Below are positions 51,801-64,000 of a DNA stretch of 64,000 nucleotides, piece by piece. This stretch comes from Juglans regia (lineage: Eukaryota > Streptophyta > Magnoliopsida > Fagales > Juglandaceae): NCBI RefSeq assembly GCF_001411555.2, contig NC_049909.1:16285623-16349622 (forward strand), written 5' to 3'. The notes under the pieces are model-generated. The model had not been told where the DNA came from. It ran no database searches and saw only the letters and a list, made by a program, of their open reading frames with translations. The stretch's first letter is position 1. Each line of letters opens with the position of its first letter. A program made the translations under genes and the position numbers.

Positions 51801-53813
51801 ATGTTGGAAATCGAGCTTTAACTCCACTTTTGAATTCTAGCTAGTTTGTTTTTTACTAATGGGCACCATAAACATATTCTAATTCTTCATCCGAGAAAAG
51901 GGAAACAAAACACATTACAGCCAGTTGTGTAGTTTTTATCTCTAGGTGTTTTTGTGAATGCTCGGTATTCAGTGGTTTGTTCAAATTGGACCACTCTTTA
52001 TAAACCTACAAGTTGAAGTCTGATTCAAACCTCTCATAAAGATTAGATAGTCACATCTTGTAAGTAAACTCAAATTTTGCCATCCATAGTAGCTCTATTG
52101 AATGGGGAATTCTCTATAACTACACCTGTAAAGCTTTGAATGGGGAATTTTGTGTTTTGTTTGAAAGTTTGGGAAAATTGTAATAATTAGGTAATGATTA
52201 GATGAAAAAGTTAAAAATTTAAAATTGAAAAGTGTATGTTTGAGTGGTGTTTAGATTTTCAGATGTGATGAGATGAAACAAAACCATCTCAACATCCAAA
52301 CAACCCCTTAGTCTAATCCTCAGAGGCCTAAATTCTGTTGTCACCTAATTTTTCCTAGTCTTTGACTATAGAGCCCCTCTTCTCACTCTCTCAGCCTACA
52401 GACTCGAAAAGAAAAGAAAAAGTAGCAGTAGATGTTATTAGGTTTTTCGGAATATTTTTCATTAAAGTGAAGAAAATATTCCAATCTATACTTTACTAAA
52501 CGTCTGCCTCATTTGTTTTCACTAACCATCTCATCTCATCTAATCATTACTACTTTCCCAAACTTCCACACAAAATACAATAAACAATTCAACTTTTTCA
52601 CATTCTAAAACAAAAATAATATTAAAGAATGATTTTCTAATAATATTTTATTCAACTTTCAACTTTCATCTCATCTCATCTATATAAACAAATGAAGCTG
52701 TACTCATTTTTGTTTATTCTGGTTGAAAAGGTGATATATCGAGATTTCAAGTCCTCAAATGTGCTATTGGATGACGAGTTCAAGGCAAAGCTTTCAGACT
52801 TTGGGCTTGCTAGGGAAGGGCCACAGGGTGACCATACTCATGTATCCACTGCGGTAAGTAGGTCATAGATGATATTCTTGAGCAGCATTCTTGCAGTCTC
52901 TAAAAGCGGATAATTCGTTGACTTGACATATCTAGTGTACAAAACCATCCTTAATTGCATCCTAGTTAGTGTGGCTTAGTCGTACTAATTTGTGTTTGAT
53001 GGCACATGAAGTAAGTTTGTCAATTAAAGGATGTAATTAGGGGACAAATCAGTGACACATTTTTCTTCTTTTTTTCATACCTGCGGCAAGTTGTCTATGT
53101 TTATTTGGTCAGATTCATTGATATTGATCAAGTTCTAGCTAGCTGGTCTCATCTTATGGTTGCCAACTGCCCCTTGGCTCTCCAATTCGTGAGTTAGCAT
53201 ATATTTATCCAAAGACCGTGACAAGAGGCATGTAATTGTTTGATCTCATTATGAATATTTATCCAAAGACCGTGACAAGAGGCCTGGGATTGTTTGAACT
53301 CATTATGAAACACAAGTTGTATTCTGCCATCCCCATGGTGACTTAGACTTGTCTTTATTTTGGTATCAGGTGGTTGGGACATATGGATATGCTGCTCCGG
53401 AATATGTGGAAACAGGCCATCTTACAACCCAGAGCGATATATGGAGTTTTGGTGTTGTGCTGTATGAGATCCTCACAGGCAGGCGAGCATTGGAAAGAAA
53501 CCGTCCCACTTCGGAACAGAAGCTTCTAGATTGGGTGAAACAGTTCCCGGCTAACAGTCGCAGATTCAGCATGATAATAGATCCAAGACTCAGAAACCAG
53601 TATCCTCCTGTTGCAGCTCAGAAAATTGCCAAACTAGCAGATAGCTGCCTAAACAAGAATGCTAAGGATAGGCCAACAATGAGCCAGGTAGTAGAGATCT
53701 TGAAGGAAGCAACACAAATCCCAGAACCTACTCCCGGGAATAGTAGTTCTAGCTCATCGGGATCTAAAATTTCCAACAGAAACCAAAATAGGACTATCAA
53801 GAGAAGTTTGTGA
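48884..53813 (+). CDS. Receptor-like cytoplasmic kinase (RLCK VII, PBL19/PCRK1-like), 4 exons
   Basis: Cytoplasmic Ser/Thr kinase of the family that relays signals from cell-surface immune receptors. Exons 48884-49237, 51461-51721, 52731-52853 and 53370-53813 are all phase 0 and give 393 residues. The start [20 protein letters not shown] is the MKCF-type N-terminus of the PBL19/PCRK1 group; Cys3 could be acylated, and there is no Gly2 for myristoylation. The linker is Ser-rich to about residue 60. Kinase motifs: [11 protein letters not shown] (83-93), VVAIKK with Lys110, [20 protein letters not shown], catalytic YRDFKSSN with Asp210 (Tyr in place of the HRD His, as in relatives), DFG (228-230) and YAAPEY with Glu257. 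It ends in a Ser-rich tail ([11 protein letters not shown]). All catalytic residues are present. The first intron is 2.2 kb; the second holds two family A-like MITEs. Which PBL/PCRK it is cannot be settled here. Confidence 0.9.
52155..52308 (+). mobile_element. Family A-related MITE fragment in an RLCK intron
   Basis: TTGTTTGAAAGTTTGGGAAAATTGTAATAA is the family right arm, followed by AGATGTGATGAGATGAAAC and CATCCAAACAACCCC. The left half is missing or rearranged. Confidence 0.5.
52515..52697 (-). mobile_element. Family A MITE in an RLCK intron, reverse orientation
   Basis: AACCATCTCATCTCATCTAATCATTACTAC, AAACTTCCACACAAAATACAATAAACAATTC, TTCTAATAATATTTTATTC and CATCTCATCTCATCTATATAAAC are the reverse of the family. 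It ends about 35 bases before the third exon. Confidence 0.75.
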
Positions 53814-54511
53814 CCATAGAGCCAAAGAAAATAAATAGTAGTTCTAACTCATCTGGGTCTGGAATGTTAGATTGATTCAACTCGATTAAACCAAGCAAAC
53901 CCTGGTCCTCGCTCAATCATCTATACGTTTTGTCTCCATATTTCAAGATTTTTGTATTGATGAAAGGAAGAGGTGTATAGATTGGTATGTGGAATGGTTG
54001 TAAATCTCTATATTAAATTTTTGTGTTCCGATTCTTGGGAGTTCAAATTTCAATCTTATGATTTATAACTCGAGCAATCTAATGATATGTTATTTTCATT
54101 GCTAATGTGAAAACTCTCATCCCTCCCACCCCTTGTTAAAGCACATATTAGTCCTCAAAATTAGGCCTTTTAATGGAGAGGTTTCTGAGGTCATACGCTG
54201 TCTCCCAATATCAGTCATGCTCATGCATTAAACATCTTCAACAAACTCTTCCAATCTATTTGGTTGATCAAAATTTTATTGTTCCAACCAAACACCGACT
54301 ATTGAGGAAAACCATTTTCTCGAGAAACGGTTTTACTAGGAATCTGATTGCAAGTTTACTCATTTTCCTTTCTTTCTAGTCAACTCTCTGTCTCTTGATT
54401 GGTGTTGTTTATTTTATGGAACTAAAGTTGATGCTCTCTCTCCATTCCAAATAGTAATAGGAATGAAAAATGCTCAGCATAGGAAAAGATAAAAAAAGTA
54501 AAACGAAAAAT
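53814..54511. other. 3' flank of the RLCK gene
   Basis: Shortly after the stop, AATAGTAGTTCTAACTCATCTGGGTCTGG repeats with small changes the end of the coding region (53740-53766), a short local duplication spanning the stop codon. Probable 3' UTR to about 54030. Nothing else is recognised. Confidence 0.45.
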
Positions 54512-54606
54512 TCCGACCTGCCGGATTCGAACCAGCGACCTAAGGATAGCTTACAGGAATATTCCCCCACTACAGTCCTCCGCTCTACCAACTGAGCTAA
54601 GGTCGG
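54512..54606 (-). tRNA. tRNA-Tyr (anticodon GTA) with a 22-base intron
   Basis: On the minus strand the acceptor stem CCGACCT (54606-54600) pairs with AGGTCGG, discriminator A at 54512. The D arm is TAGCTCAGTTGGTAGAGC. Anticodon GTA lies at 54573-54571. The intron (54569-54548) follows the base after the anticodon, the standard place. The T arm is CTGGTTCGAATCCGG. Removal leaves a 73-base tRNA. Plant tRNA-Tyr genes normally carry such an intron. Confidence 0.95.
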
Positions 54607-54958
54607 TTCGCAAGATGTTCGTTTGCTTATTTTTATTTATAGTTATTTTGGACTCTGAACAGTTTATTTTATGCCGTATCGCATCATTTATACATCTGGT
54701 GGGAGGGGAGCATGAATCAGTACTAAATCTTCAGCAGCTCTCATCTTCGATGGTAGATGTTTTGCTGGTAATGCGAATATGGGATTGAAGTTGACATTGT
54801 TAGCGGTATGTAAACATTAAACCCTTTGCAGAAACCCAGTTTCAGCAATCCGTCTCAGTGGGTAGGCGTCTACGTTAAGCCCTTTCTCTGTAAAGCCCGA
54901 CTTTTTCTTCTTTCCTTCCGTAGAAATATAATTGGAATCGAGTAATAGAAGGCAAAAA

Positions 54959-55217
54959 ATGGGGAAGAGCTTCACTCTGATTCAGACAGTAACCACCGCC
55001 GGAGCGTTCTCTGCCGTTTCCTTCTGGTAAATCAAAACTTCCCCATCTTCCTTCTCACCTTCCGTCACTTTCTCGGGAAGTTAAGCTCTATGCAAACTCT
55101 CTTAGGTACGGGTTCATGTTCGGCCGAGAGTCTGCCCGCAAGGAGCTCAGCGACTTGATTGAAAATCTCCGCCGCGGAAACACTGATTCTGCTGCTTCTT
55201 CGCCTCCCCATTCCTAA
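54959..55217 (+). CDS. Conserved plant micro-protein, 59 residues, single membrane-like segment
   Basis: Two exons, 54959-55026 and 55106-55217, joined through TG|G (Trp). The product opens MGKSFTLIQTVTTAGAFSAV, continues SFWYGFMFGRESARKELSDL, then IENLRRGNT and a Ser/Pro-rich end. Residues about 6-28 are apolar enough for one membrane span; a basic/acidic helix (RESARKELSDLIENLRR) follows. I recall similar short unnamed proteins in many plants but cannot give a function. A clean GT-AG intron in phase, a start within a mixed-composition leader, and a G/C-rich coding second exon support it as a real gene. Its start lies about 350 bases from the divergent tRNA-Tyr. Confidence 0.75.
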
Positions 55218-57823
55218 ATGGTATTCCCCTCTCTCTCTTTTGGTTCAAATTGCATTGTGGGTATTCTCGTTTTTTCATTTTGATAGAAAACTTAAGCTAA
55301 TTGGTATCTCAAAAAATGGTTCTTTTGCTTTTCTCTGTTGTGTTTAAGGAGTATCGCAATATATTGTGATGGAAGTTTGGGATGAGCTTGAATCTCTCTC
55401 AAATTTTGTTTGTCGAAAAAAAAAAAAGGTTTGGGTCCTGGGATGAGCTTGAAGTGAGTATTATTTGATTTGCAATAATGCTAGAGTTCTATATATAGGA
55501 TCTCACTCTGCAAGATTGAGTCTTGGCTCAATCTTGCAGAGTGTAATGTGACGATAACATCATAACACATTGAATTGCGTTTCCGTTCTTTCTCTACAGC
55601 CTATTGAAATGTAAGGGATAGGTTTTCCGATGGCGTTTAGGGATCTCTCAACCTTGTCGGATAATCGCTCATATTTGGATTTTCTTTCGTTTCTCTTTTC
55701 AAATCAAAGCCTCCGTTCGGTGTAACAGAAAAGGGGAGACAGCTCTGTCTCTCCTGCGTTCGGAAGAACATTGAGGTATAGCAAAAAATCAATGGTCGAG
55801 ATATCGTTTCAGTCGTCATCTTTTTTTATTGGCGATTCGATTGTTGCTCGTCCACATTTGTTACTTTCATTGTTTCTTTTTACTTACAATAAAAACACAG
55901 GATGAATGTGACGGACCGACGGTATCATTATGTTGTGATTCTGAATTACCTGGTATATACTTTTTAGAGCGTAAATTACCTGTTAGATTCTAAAGCAATT
56001 GTAATCAATCAGTCATTTTAAAAAAAGTAGTCTGTCTTAGTTACAGATTAGGTTTTCCTCTTGGTTTCTCGGATTGAATCTTTGGATTTGACCCATTTGT
56101 GGAAATCTAGGAAACAAAGTGAGCCTCTCACAAACTCATCCTACCTTCTTTTCATAAATTCAAGCGTTTGCACTTTTGTTTTACCCATGTATATTCTCAT
56201 GCAAGTTCTCAGTTTTTATGATGTTCCCTTTGAGGTTAATCGTTGGTCTTTCCCTATCATGGGTCTTAACTTCCTTTAAGATAACAAAAAGATCCTAGGC
56301 AAAAAATGAAGGATTTTGTCCTCTTTGAAGCATAACATCTGAGAAAGAGTTCTCTTTTTTGTTGCTCTTTAGTTGATGTTTTTTAATGATGGTAGTGCTG
56401 GTGGCAACATATACTTGTTGCACCAAAATTAAAGGATTTATGTAAGGTTTTGAAGTTTTGAGGTTTCGATCTATGTTAGCTTATGAATTAACATACTTTC
56501 AATGGATCTTATGGTAACAAAATTCATCGTTCTCTTTTCTTGAATGTATGGATGTTTACTAATGTCCTGAACACACACTGGAAACCTTGTGGTGTGAAAA
56601 TAATTGTATCAACCAAATCAATTTTATCTCATTGTTGCTACTAATATTGACTGACCCGTTAGAGGATCAAGATAATAATGCAATGTTTCATTTTTTGTTG
56701 TTGTGCACTTGTTGCCCAAGATGTGGATGAAGTCCATGAAAAGTTAGTTATAAAAAACCTGTAGAGTTTTGAATCTCTACTTATCAAAGAAAAAAAAAGT
56801 GAAGTTTTGAATCTTGGCATATTCAGATGCTTGGTCAAGGTCCACATCATCAAGAAGGCAGAGAAGAGTAATTTCATCCCTAAAACTTGAGCCTTGTGCT
56901 GATCCACAAATCCCTAAGGTATCAAGGCATTTGTTGTAATCGATCTCTAGCCATCCTTGGCAGCATTTTTTTTTATCTTTGCCTTATGTAATCCTCGAGG
57001 AGTATTTTGCCCTATAGATGGCAATTCTAAAACCTTGGCATCTTAACCTCACTTTGTAGATTCATGTCTTCTAAAGACGTATACATTTTCACAGATTATA
57101 GAATTGGCATCGATAGAAGTTATAGCCCAATGTTTGTTAGTGAAAAGCATTCTGAGTTCATGGTGTATTATTTTTTAATTTATGGCCCAACGTCTAATTT
57201 ATGATGCATGCTTAATTTTGTTTGGTAAAATGGGTTAACAGTATTGCATTTCTATCCATGTGAACCACTTGGCTAAATTGTACCTTAGAGTAATGGTCTC
57301 TTGAGTGTCAGCCTTTGTGCACTATTTGCACCTAATACGAAAAAAAAATGTCCTCTATTTACTTTAACTATTACATGTATATCAGGAAATACCTCCATTT
57401 GAGTTAAAATTTCCAGAGATAAAAGCAGCTGGATCTCACCTCGAAGAACAAAATGGAAAATTTAGACAGCATAATTAAGCATATTGAGAAGAAAATAATA
57501 ATGAGAAAAGTCACGAGCAAATTAGTTGTTTGTCAAATGACTACCATGTTGCAGCCACGAGACAACTCAATGCCCTGAAAAATTTTCAAATTTTCCCAAC
57601 ACTAGCGTATTGCAGATCTCTTAACCTTCTCAGACCAAAGTATAGGAGACTGAAGTTTTTTTTTTTTTAGAAAATCATATTGCATTCATTAATAACGGAC
57701 GTTACAAACTGGACTTGAAACATACATTACAAGCCAACTACATCATTAATAGCTCCCTAGTACACACCCGTGACTGACAGTTCACATTGCAAATCTCTAC
57801 AGATCTAAAATTTGAGAGACATC
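55218..57823. other. 3' flank and intergenic DNA; a perfect hairpin at 55504-55543
   Basis: Probable 3' UTR follows the micro-protein gene. CACTCTGCAAGATTGAG (55504-55520) pairs perfectly with CTCAATCTTGCAGAGTG (55527-55543) around a six-base loop. TTGATAAGTAG-type retroposon words occur reversed near 56780. The open frame at 56659-56907 (minus) matches nothing I know. No further gene is recognised. Confidence 0.45.
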
Positions 57824-57923
57824 TCAACTCCAAGAGCAACCTCTTTTAACAAGAGCAGCCTCTTTAATATTCTTCCCAGTCTTCTTTTTTATGAATCCAA
57901 CGTACAGGTTGCTCCCACTAGAG

Positions 57924-60596
<2,673 letters not shown>

Positions 60597-60698
60597 TACT
60601 CTTTTTTTGCCTTTCTTCGATGGTATTTTGAGAAATATTGGAGTGGAAAAACATCAGGGATGTGAGAATGGATGAAGCGTGAAGGTAGCTGTGGTGTA

Positions 60699-60706
60699 TA
60701 TTTATA
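60699..60706 (-). promoter_or_regulatory. TATA box of the BAM3 gene
   Basis: TATAAATA on the minus strand, within CTATAAATATACACC, about 100 bases before the start codon. This leaves room for a leader of some 70 bases, a typical plant pol II layout. Confidence 0.65.
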
Positions 60707-60984
60707 GAAGAAAACGGCCTCTAGTTTTCAGAAAAAGGAGAAAGTGCAAAAAGAAATCAAATCTAGTCAGAGCCCTTTTTCCAAATTAAAGGTCAGTTTC
60801 ACTATATATACGCGGTTACCCTTATTTAATGTGTCAATCTGATCGACAATCGACATGAAAAATGAAAGGAGTGGCTTGGAAGTTTCATTTATTATTAATG
60901 GCAATAATATATCTGGTATATTTCTACGAGAGCTACATACATAAATAGATTATATAAAAATGAATTTACAAATTGATTTGACTT

Positions 60985-61152
60985 AGACGTTTGGATTCGA
61001 AGATGACTTGAGATGAGTTGAGATGGATTGTAAATAGTAGTGAGATGTGTTATGAATAGTAATGAAATTTGTGAGTTAAAGTTGCTGAATAGTAATGAAT
61101 AGTAGTGAGATGAATTGAAATGAGCTGAGATGATCTTCGAATCCAAACGACT
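60985..61152 (+). mobile_element. Family C MITE upstream of BAM3
   Basis: ACGTTTGGATTCGAAGATGA at the left and TGATCTTCGAATCCAAACGA at the right are near-perfect inverted ends of about 20 bases. The inside repeats GAATAGTAGTGAGATG-type words. It ends about 280 bases upstream of the BAM3 TATA box and is the best-preserved family C copy. Confidence 0.8.
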
Positions 61153-62199
61153 CCATGAATAAAAAATAATTTTATAATATGACGTATCACATCAAGACAC
61201 TGTATCAGTTTGTGAGTTTATGTTTATATAATTCTTTTATAAAAAAAAATATTTATTTATTTCTATATATTTAGGAAAGATTGAGAAAAAATAAAAATAC
61301 CTACTTACAAGTTTAGGGGTACGTGGTGTGGTGTGGTGGGCCTTTTATGTGGATAAAACGTAATAATAACATTAAAAAGAGAATTTTGATAAATTTTCTT
61401 GGTTGTGTTTTTGCAGCTTGCTTATAAGGATAAGAAAGACTACCTAGCTAGCTTGCATGCAGAAGAAGGCCGGCTCTCTTCCACCGCCGTTGGGGCTGCA
61501 TCTTAACTTACGTTGTAACCAAGTGATCTCTTTGCTTTCATTTTCAATAGAGAAATGATAACTTACCTAACAGCCCAAAATCATTTAAAAAAAAAAAGTA
61601 AATAAATATTAAATTTATATAAAAAAAATTAATTTTTTAATAATAAATTTTATTTTATTTAAATAATTATATGATAATTATATATTTCATGATTATATTT
61701 TTTAATATTATTGAATAGTTGTGATGTGTCTTTTTATTATTCTTGTTTGCTTTGAAGTTTGAAATAATCATTTCCTAACCTCCCCAGCTATGAAGGATAG
61801 CCATACACTTTTTACTAATAGTCGCTTGATGGGCTCCACTACTAATTAGAATATTAATTACTTGTCATATTTCCATATATATATATATATATTTTTTTAG
61901 TACTCGCTTTGCAATCTTCCACGTTTTACTCGTCAAAAATATTTTTAGTCCTCGCCGAAGTAGGAAAATGCATGCCTCAAAGCAAGCAGGCCTTTCTCAT
62001 GCTTTTTGTTTTTTTGTTTTTTAAAAATAATATCGCGGATTCCTTGCTAGATCTAATTAATTGTGAGATCGATGCTTTAGGCATGCAATTAATATGCTTT
62101 CATATAATTTTTTCCCCATATTTTTTGTATGGCTTTTTATATACAGTGATCATGATGATCATCTAGATAATCATTGACTTTTGAGTACAAAGTAGTTGA
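61153..62199. other. Intergenic AT-rich DNA
   Basis: A dispersed AT-rich repeat lies at about 61155-61260 and another at 61550-61740. An (AT)n tract is at 61877-61892. CTAGCTAGCTTGCATGCAG at about 61447 is a curiosity of restriction-site-like palindromes. No gene is recognised. Confidence 0.35.
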
Positions 62200-62360
62200 A
62201 ATTAGTCATTATAATTTTTTTTAATTTTTACGTAAAATATAATAAATAATTTAATTTTTTTAAATTTTAAAATAATAATAATATTAAAAAAATAATATTT
62301 TAATAATATTTTATTTAACTTATCTAAAGTCATCTCAACTTATCTCTGAATCCAAACATG
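62200..62360 (-). mobile_element. Family A MITE, degenerate, reverse orientation
   Basis: AATATAATAAATAATTTAATTTTTTT, TTTTAATAATATTTTATTTAAC and CATCTCAACTTATCTCTGAATCCAAAC. The right end looks like the family C terminus, so it may be a hybrid. Confidence 0.5.
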
Positions 62361-62407
62361 GTTGCAACTTTCGACCCTTTTTTTTTTTCCTAATCAAACA
62401 TTATATT

Positions 62408-62572
62408 TTAGAAAATGATTTATACACAATATTTTTCAGAATACATTTCACATCAATGTATTAAATGAGGGATAATTTTGTAAGACACTTTATAAAAGTA
62501 ATATTATTTTACAAAAATACTCTCATCTCACAGCATTGTTGTAAAATGTGTTACAAAAATATGTTGTGTGTA
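62408..62572. mobile_element. Small inverted-repeat element
   Basis: TATACACAATATTTTTCAGAATACATTT at the left is mirrored by AAATGTGTTACAAAAATATGTTGTGTGTATA at the right with few changes. The unit is about 165 bp and non-coding. A similar but shorter inverted element lies at 47.64 kb with different ends. Confidence 0.55.
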
Positions 62573-62629
62573 TATCAATACTCTTATATTATAAAGAAAC
62601 CAGAATACAAAGTGTTCGAGGTGGATATT

Positions 62630-63460
62630 TCCACTATTTAAGATAAGAAAATATTGAGTTAAAATATCTAAATGTATGCATAAAAAAACTAAGTTGATTG
62701 TTACTCATTACGACATTGAGTGCGCACATCGATTTTGGAATCGATGAATTTTGACTACTTTCATGATGACGAAAGATTTGTTGAAAGTCTTTAAATGATT
62801 GGAGAGATTTGCCAATGCAGGATTGTGTCTGTGCTTTCAATGGTAGTGATGACTAATTGAGCGTCTCCTTTAATTATTGCCACGATTTGCTGATGTTGTA
62901 TGCTATTTTGGAGGCTAAGAGTGATGTTGAAGCTTCAGCAATCAAGGGATTTATGGTTTGAATTTTTTATGCTCTAATCTCCAGGATTACTCCATTATGA
63001 TCTCTGCATATTGCTATTGATGTTGAGAATGTGTCTCTAACTGCGGTATCGAAGGAGAAGTTTTTGAAATTTTGTGGTGGAGGTTTCTAGACAGCATTTT
63101 GATCTTTTTTCTTTCCTTCCCATGCATGTTTGTATTTTGGGTAGATCTTGTTCAATCTGTTTTTTGCCATCTCTAAAGATAGAGAAGAGTGATTGTGGAA
63201 TATGTCTTTTATTTGCCTCCAAATGATATCCATTTTGATTGAAGGGGATCGGGTGCCCGCCATGCTTCTTCGATTGATTTAGGAGATCATTAAAATCTCT
63301 CATGCATATCCACGACCCTGTAAATGCTTGGTATATTGAATCCAGATGAGTCCAGAAATTTGCTTTGTAAATCCATTGAGCTAGTGCATAAACATAGGTA
63401 ATTAACCATGGATGATATGTATGATTTGAGTAAACTAAAACTGAAATAATATTCATATTT
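62630..63460 (-). pseudogene. Internally deleted LINE (L1-type non-LTR retrotransposon)
   Basis: On the minus strand the left part reads as an endonuclease (FTGSWICMRDFNDLLNQSKK, the GDFN motif altered to RDFN, then HGGHPIPF). From about 63100 it passes directly into the RNase H-like end of a LINE: CRDHNGVILEIRA, then INPLIAEAS with stops, and QSFKDFQQIFRH. The reverse transcriptase between them is missing. Several stops and frame changes show it is inactive. Confidence 0.7.
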
Positions 63461-63659
63461 ATATGAACAGGTTCTCATTCATATGTAGTTGGTGAGGCTG
63501 GTTGGGATTTCTGATGGGTTGGTTGCATGGTTGTTTGTGGTGGGGATGAAGGGAGGTCTCATGGTTAGGATGGATTTGTGAAGGACGCTTGGATGGGAGA
63601 GATTGTTGGGCTGAGCTTGTTTTGATTGGGATTATAGAGGTTCAATGACCCGTGTATAA
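63461..63659. other. Flank between the LINE remnant and the copia element
   Basis: G/T-rich DNA (TGGTTGGTTGC, GGTGGGGATGAAGGGAGG). It may be LINE sequence further 5', but no protein match is evident. Confidence 0.35.
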
Positions 63660-63869
63660 TGTGACTGAAATCCTCAACAGAATATTGAGGCTATCAATTT
63701 CATTATATAGAACGTATTTACAAATGGAAAGGAAAGTCCTATATAATAGGAAACAAATAACAGAATATATGTAGTTGAAATTATCCTATAAACTAGGAAA
63801 GTAAAGATATATACAAGATAAAATCATCTAAGATCAAGGAAAGGATCTGAAGAGGATTATTCCTTATCA
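63660..63869 (-). repeat. Putative 3' LTR of a minus-strand copia element (about 210 bp)
   Basis: Read on the minus strand it begins TGATAAGGAATAATCC right after the purine run AAGGAGGG (the usual polypurine-tract position) and ends near TTTCAGTCACA at 63660. It includes the palindromic CCTCAACAGAATATTGAGG. The first bases overlap the end of the pol frame. The other LTR is outside the window, so the boundaries are unproven. Confidence 0.5.
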
Positions 63870-64000
63870 CCCTCCTTCAAGCTGAGCGTGGCAAAAGGAA
63901 TCACGTGAAGTTTATTACGGAAAAGTAGAAACTGAGGCTTGGTGACTCCCTTGGTCAATGAATCGGCAAGCTGAAGATGTGAGGGAACAAAGGCGACTTT
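63857..64000 (-). CDS. C-terminal end of a copia polyprotein (RNase H tail), partial
   Basis: The last 48 codons of a Ty1/copia pol, entering from beyond the right edge: KVAFVPSHLQLADSLTKGVT, then KPQFLLFRNKLHVIPFATLS, LKEG and a stop at 63859-63857. The LADSLTK motif is the standard end of the copia RNase H domain. This segment has no stops or frame changes, so the element may be younger than the one at 10-14 kb. Confidence 0.85.
   Translation of the reverse strand, partial: KVAFVPSHLQLADSLTKGVTKPQFLLFRNKLHVIPFATLSLKEGDKE

Overview
The window is nuclear DNA of a woody dicot. Evidence for this is GT-AG introns, an ATG-only first exon in a ribosomal protein gene, two eukaryotic tRNA genes (one with an intron), plant-only gene families (CLASSY, novel plant SNARE, plastid beta-amylase, RLCK) and copia, LINE, hAT-like and MITE repeats. 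Dispersed MITEs built on GATGAGATGAGATG ends around an AT-rich core are, from memory, typical of walnut/hickory-type genomes (Juglandaceae, Fagales). That family-level placement is inference only.

Layout, left to right. 1-1.5 kb: AT-rich repeats. 1.96-5.78 kb (+): casein kinase 2 beta subunit, five exons. 6-16.4 kb: gene-poor, with MITEs and an internally deleted Ty1/copia element at 10.2-13.9 kb. 17.1-21.0 kb (+): MORN-repeat protein of the MRF1 type. 22.2-24.8 kb (-): ribosomal protein L37a/eL43. 24.97 kb (+): tRNA-Glu(CTC), followed by a 284-bp tandem duplication. 26.1-31.5 kb (-): CLASSY-type SNF2 remodeller. 32-38.7 kb: three non-autonomous DNA-transposon-like elements and an orphan MSI2/3-like WD40 exon. 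38.7-43.4 kb (+): Qb-SNARE NPSN11, ten exons. 43.4-48.8 kb: a 3 x 136 bp minisatellite and nested repeats. 48.9-53.8 kb (+): receptor-like cytoplasmic kinase. 54.5 kb (-): intron-containing tRNA-Tyr(GTA). 54.96-55.2 kb (+): 59-residue membrane micro-protein. 57.9-60.6 kb (-): plastid beta-amylase of the BAM3 type, with a frameshifted C-terminus. 62.6-64 kb (-): decayed LINE, then the 3' end and putative LTR of a copia element running off the window.

The genes are unrelated single-copy-looking plant loci and do not form a pathway. CK2 beta and the RLCK are signalling proteins. NPSN11 acts in membrane fusion at the cell plate, L37a in translation, BAM3 in plastid starch breakdown, and CLASSY in targeting RNA-directed DNA methylation, which silences transposons like those filling the intergenic space here. 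I see no undescribed multi-gene system. The most informative oddities are the one-base disruption of the BAM3 C-terminus, the orphan MSI-like exon, the hAT-like element with an exact 8-bp target duplication, and a GGTACCGG-rich repeat family with one copy split by another MITE. Splice sites were read by eye from GT/AG, reading phase and recalled family proteins; nothing was computed.
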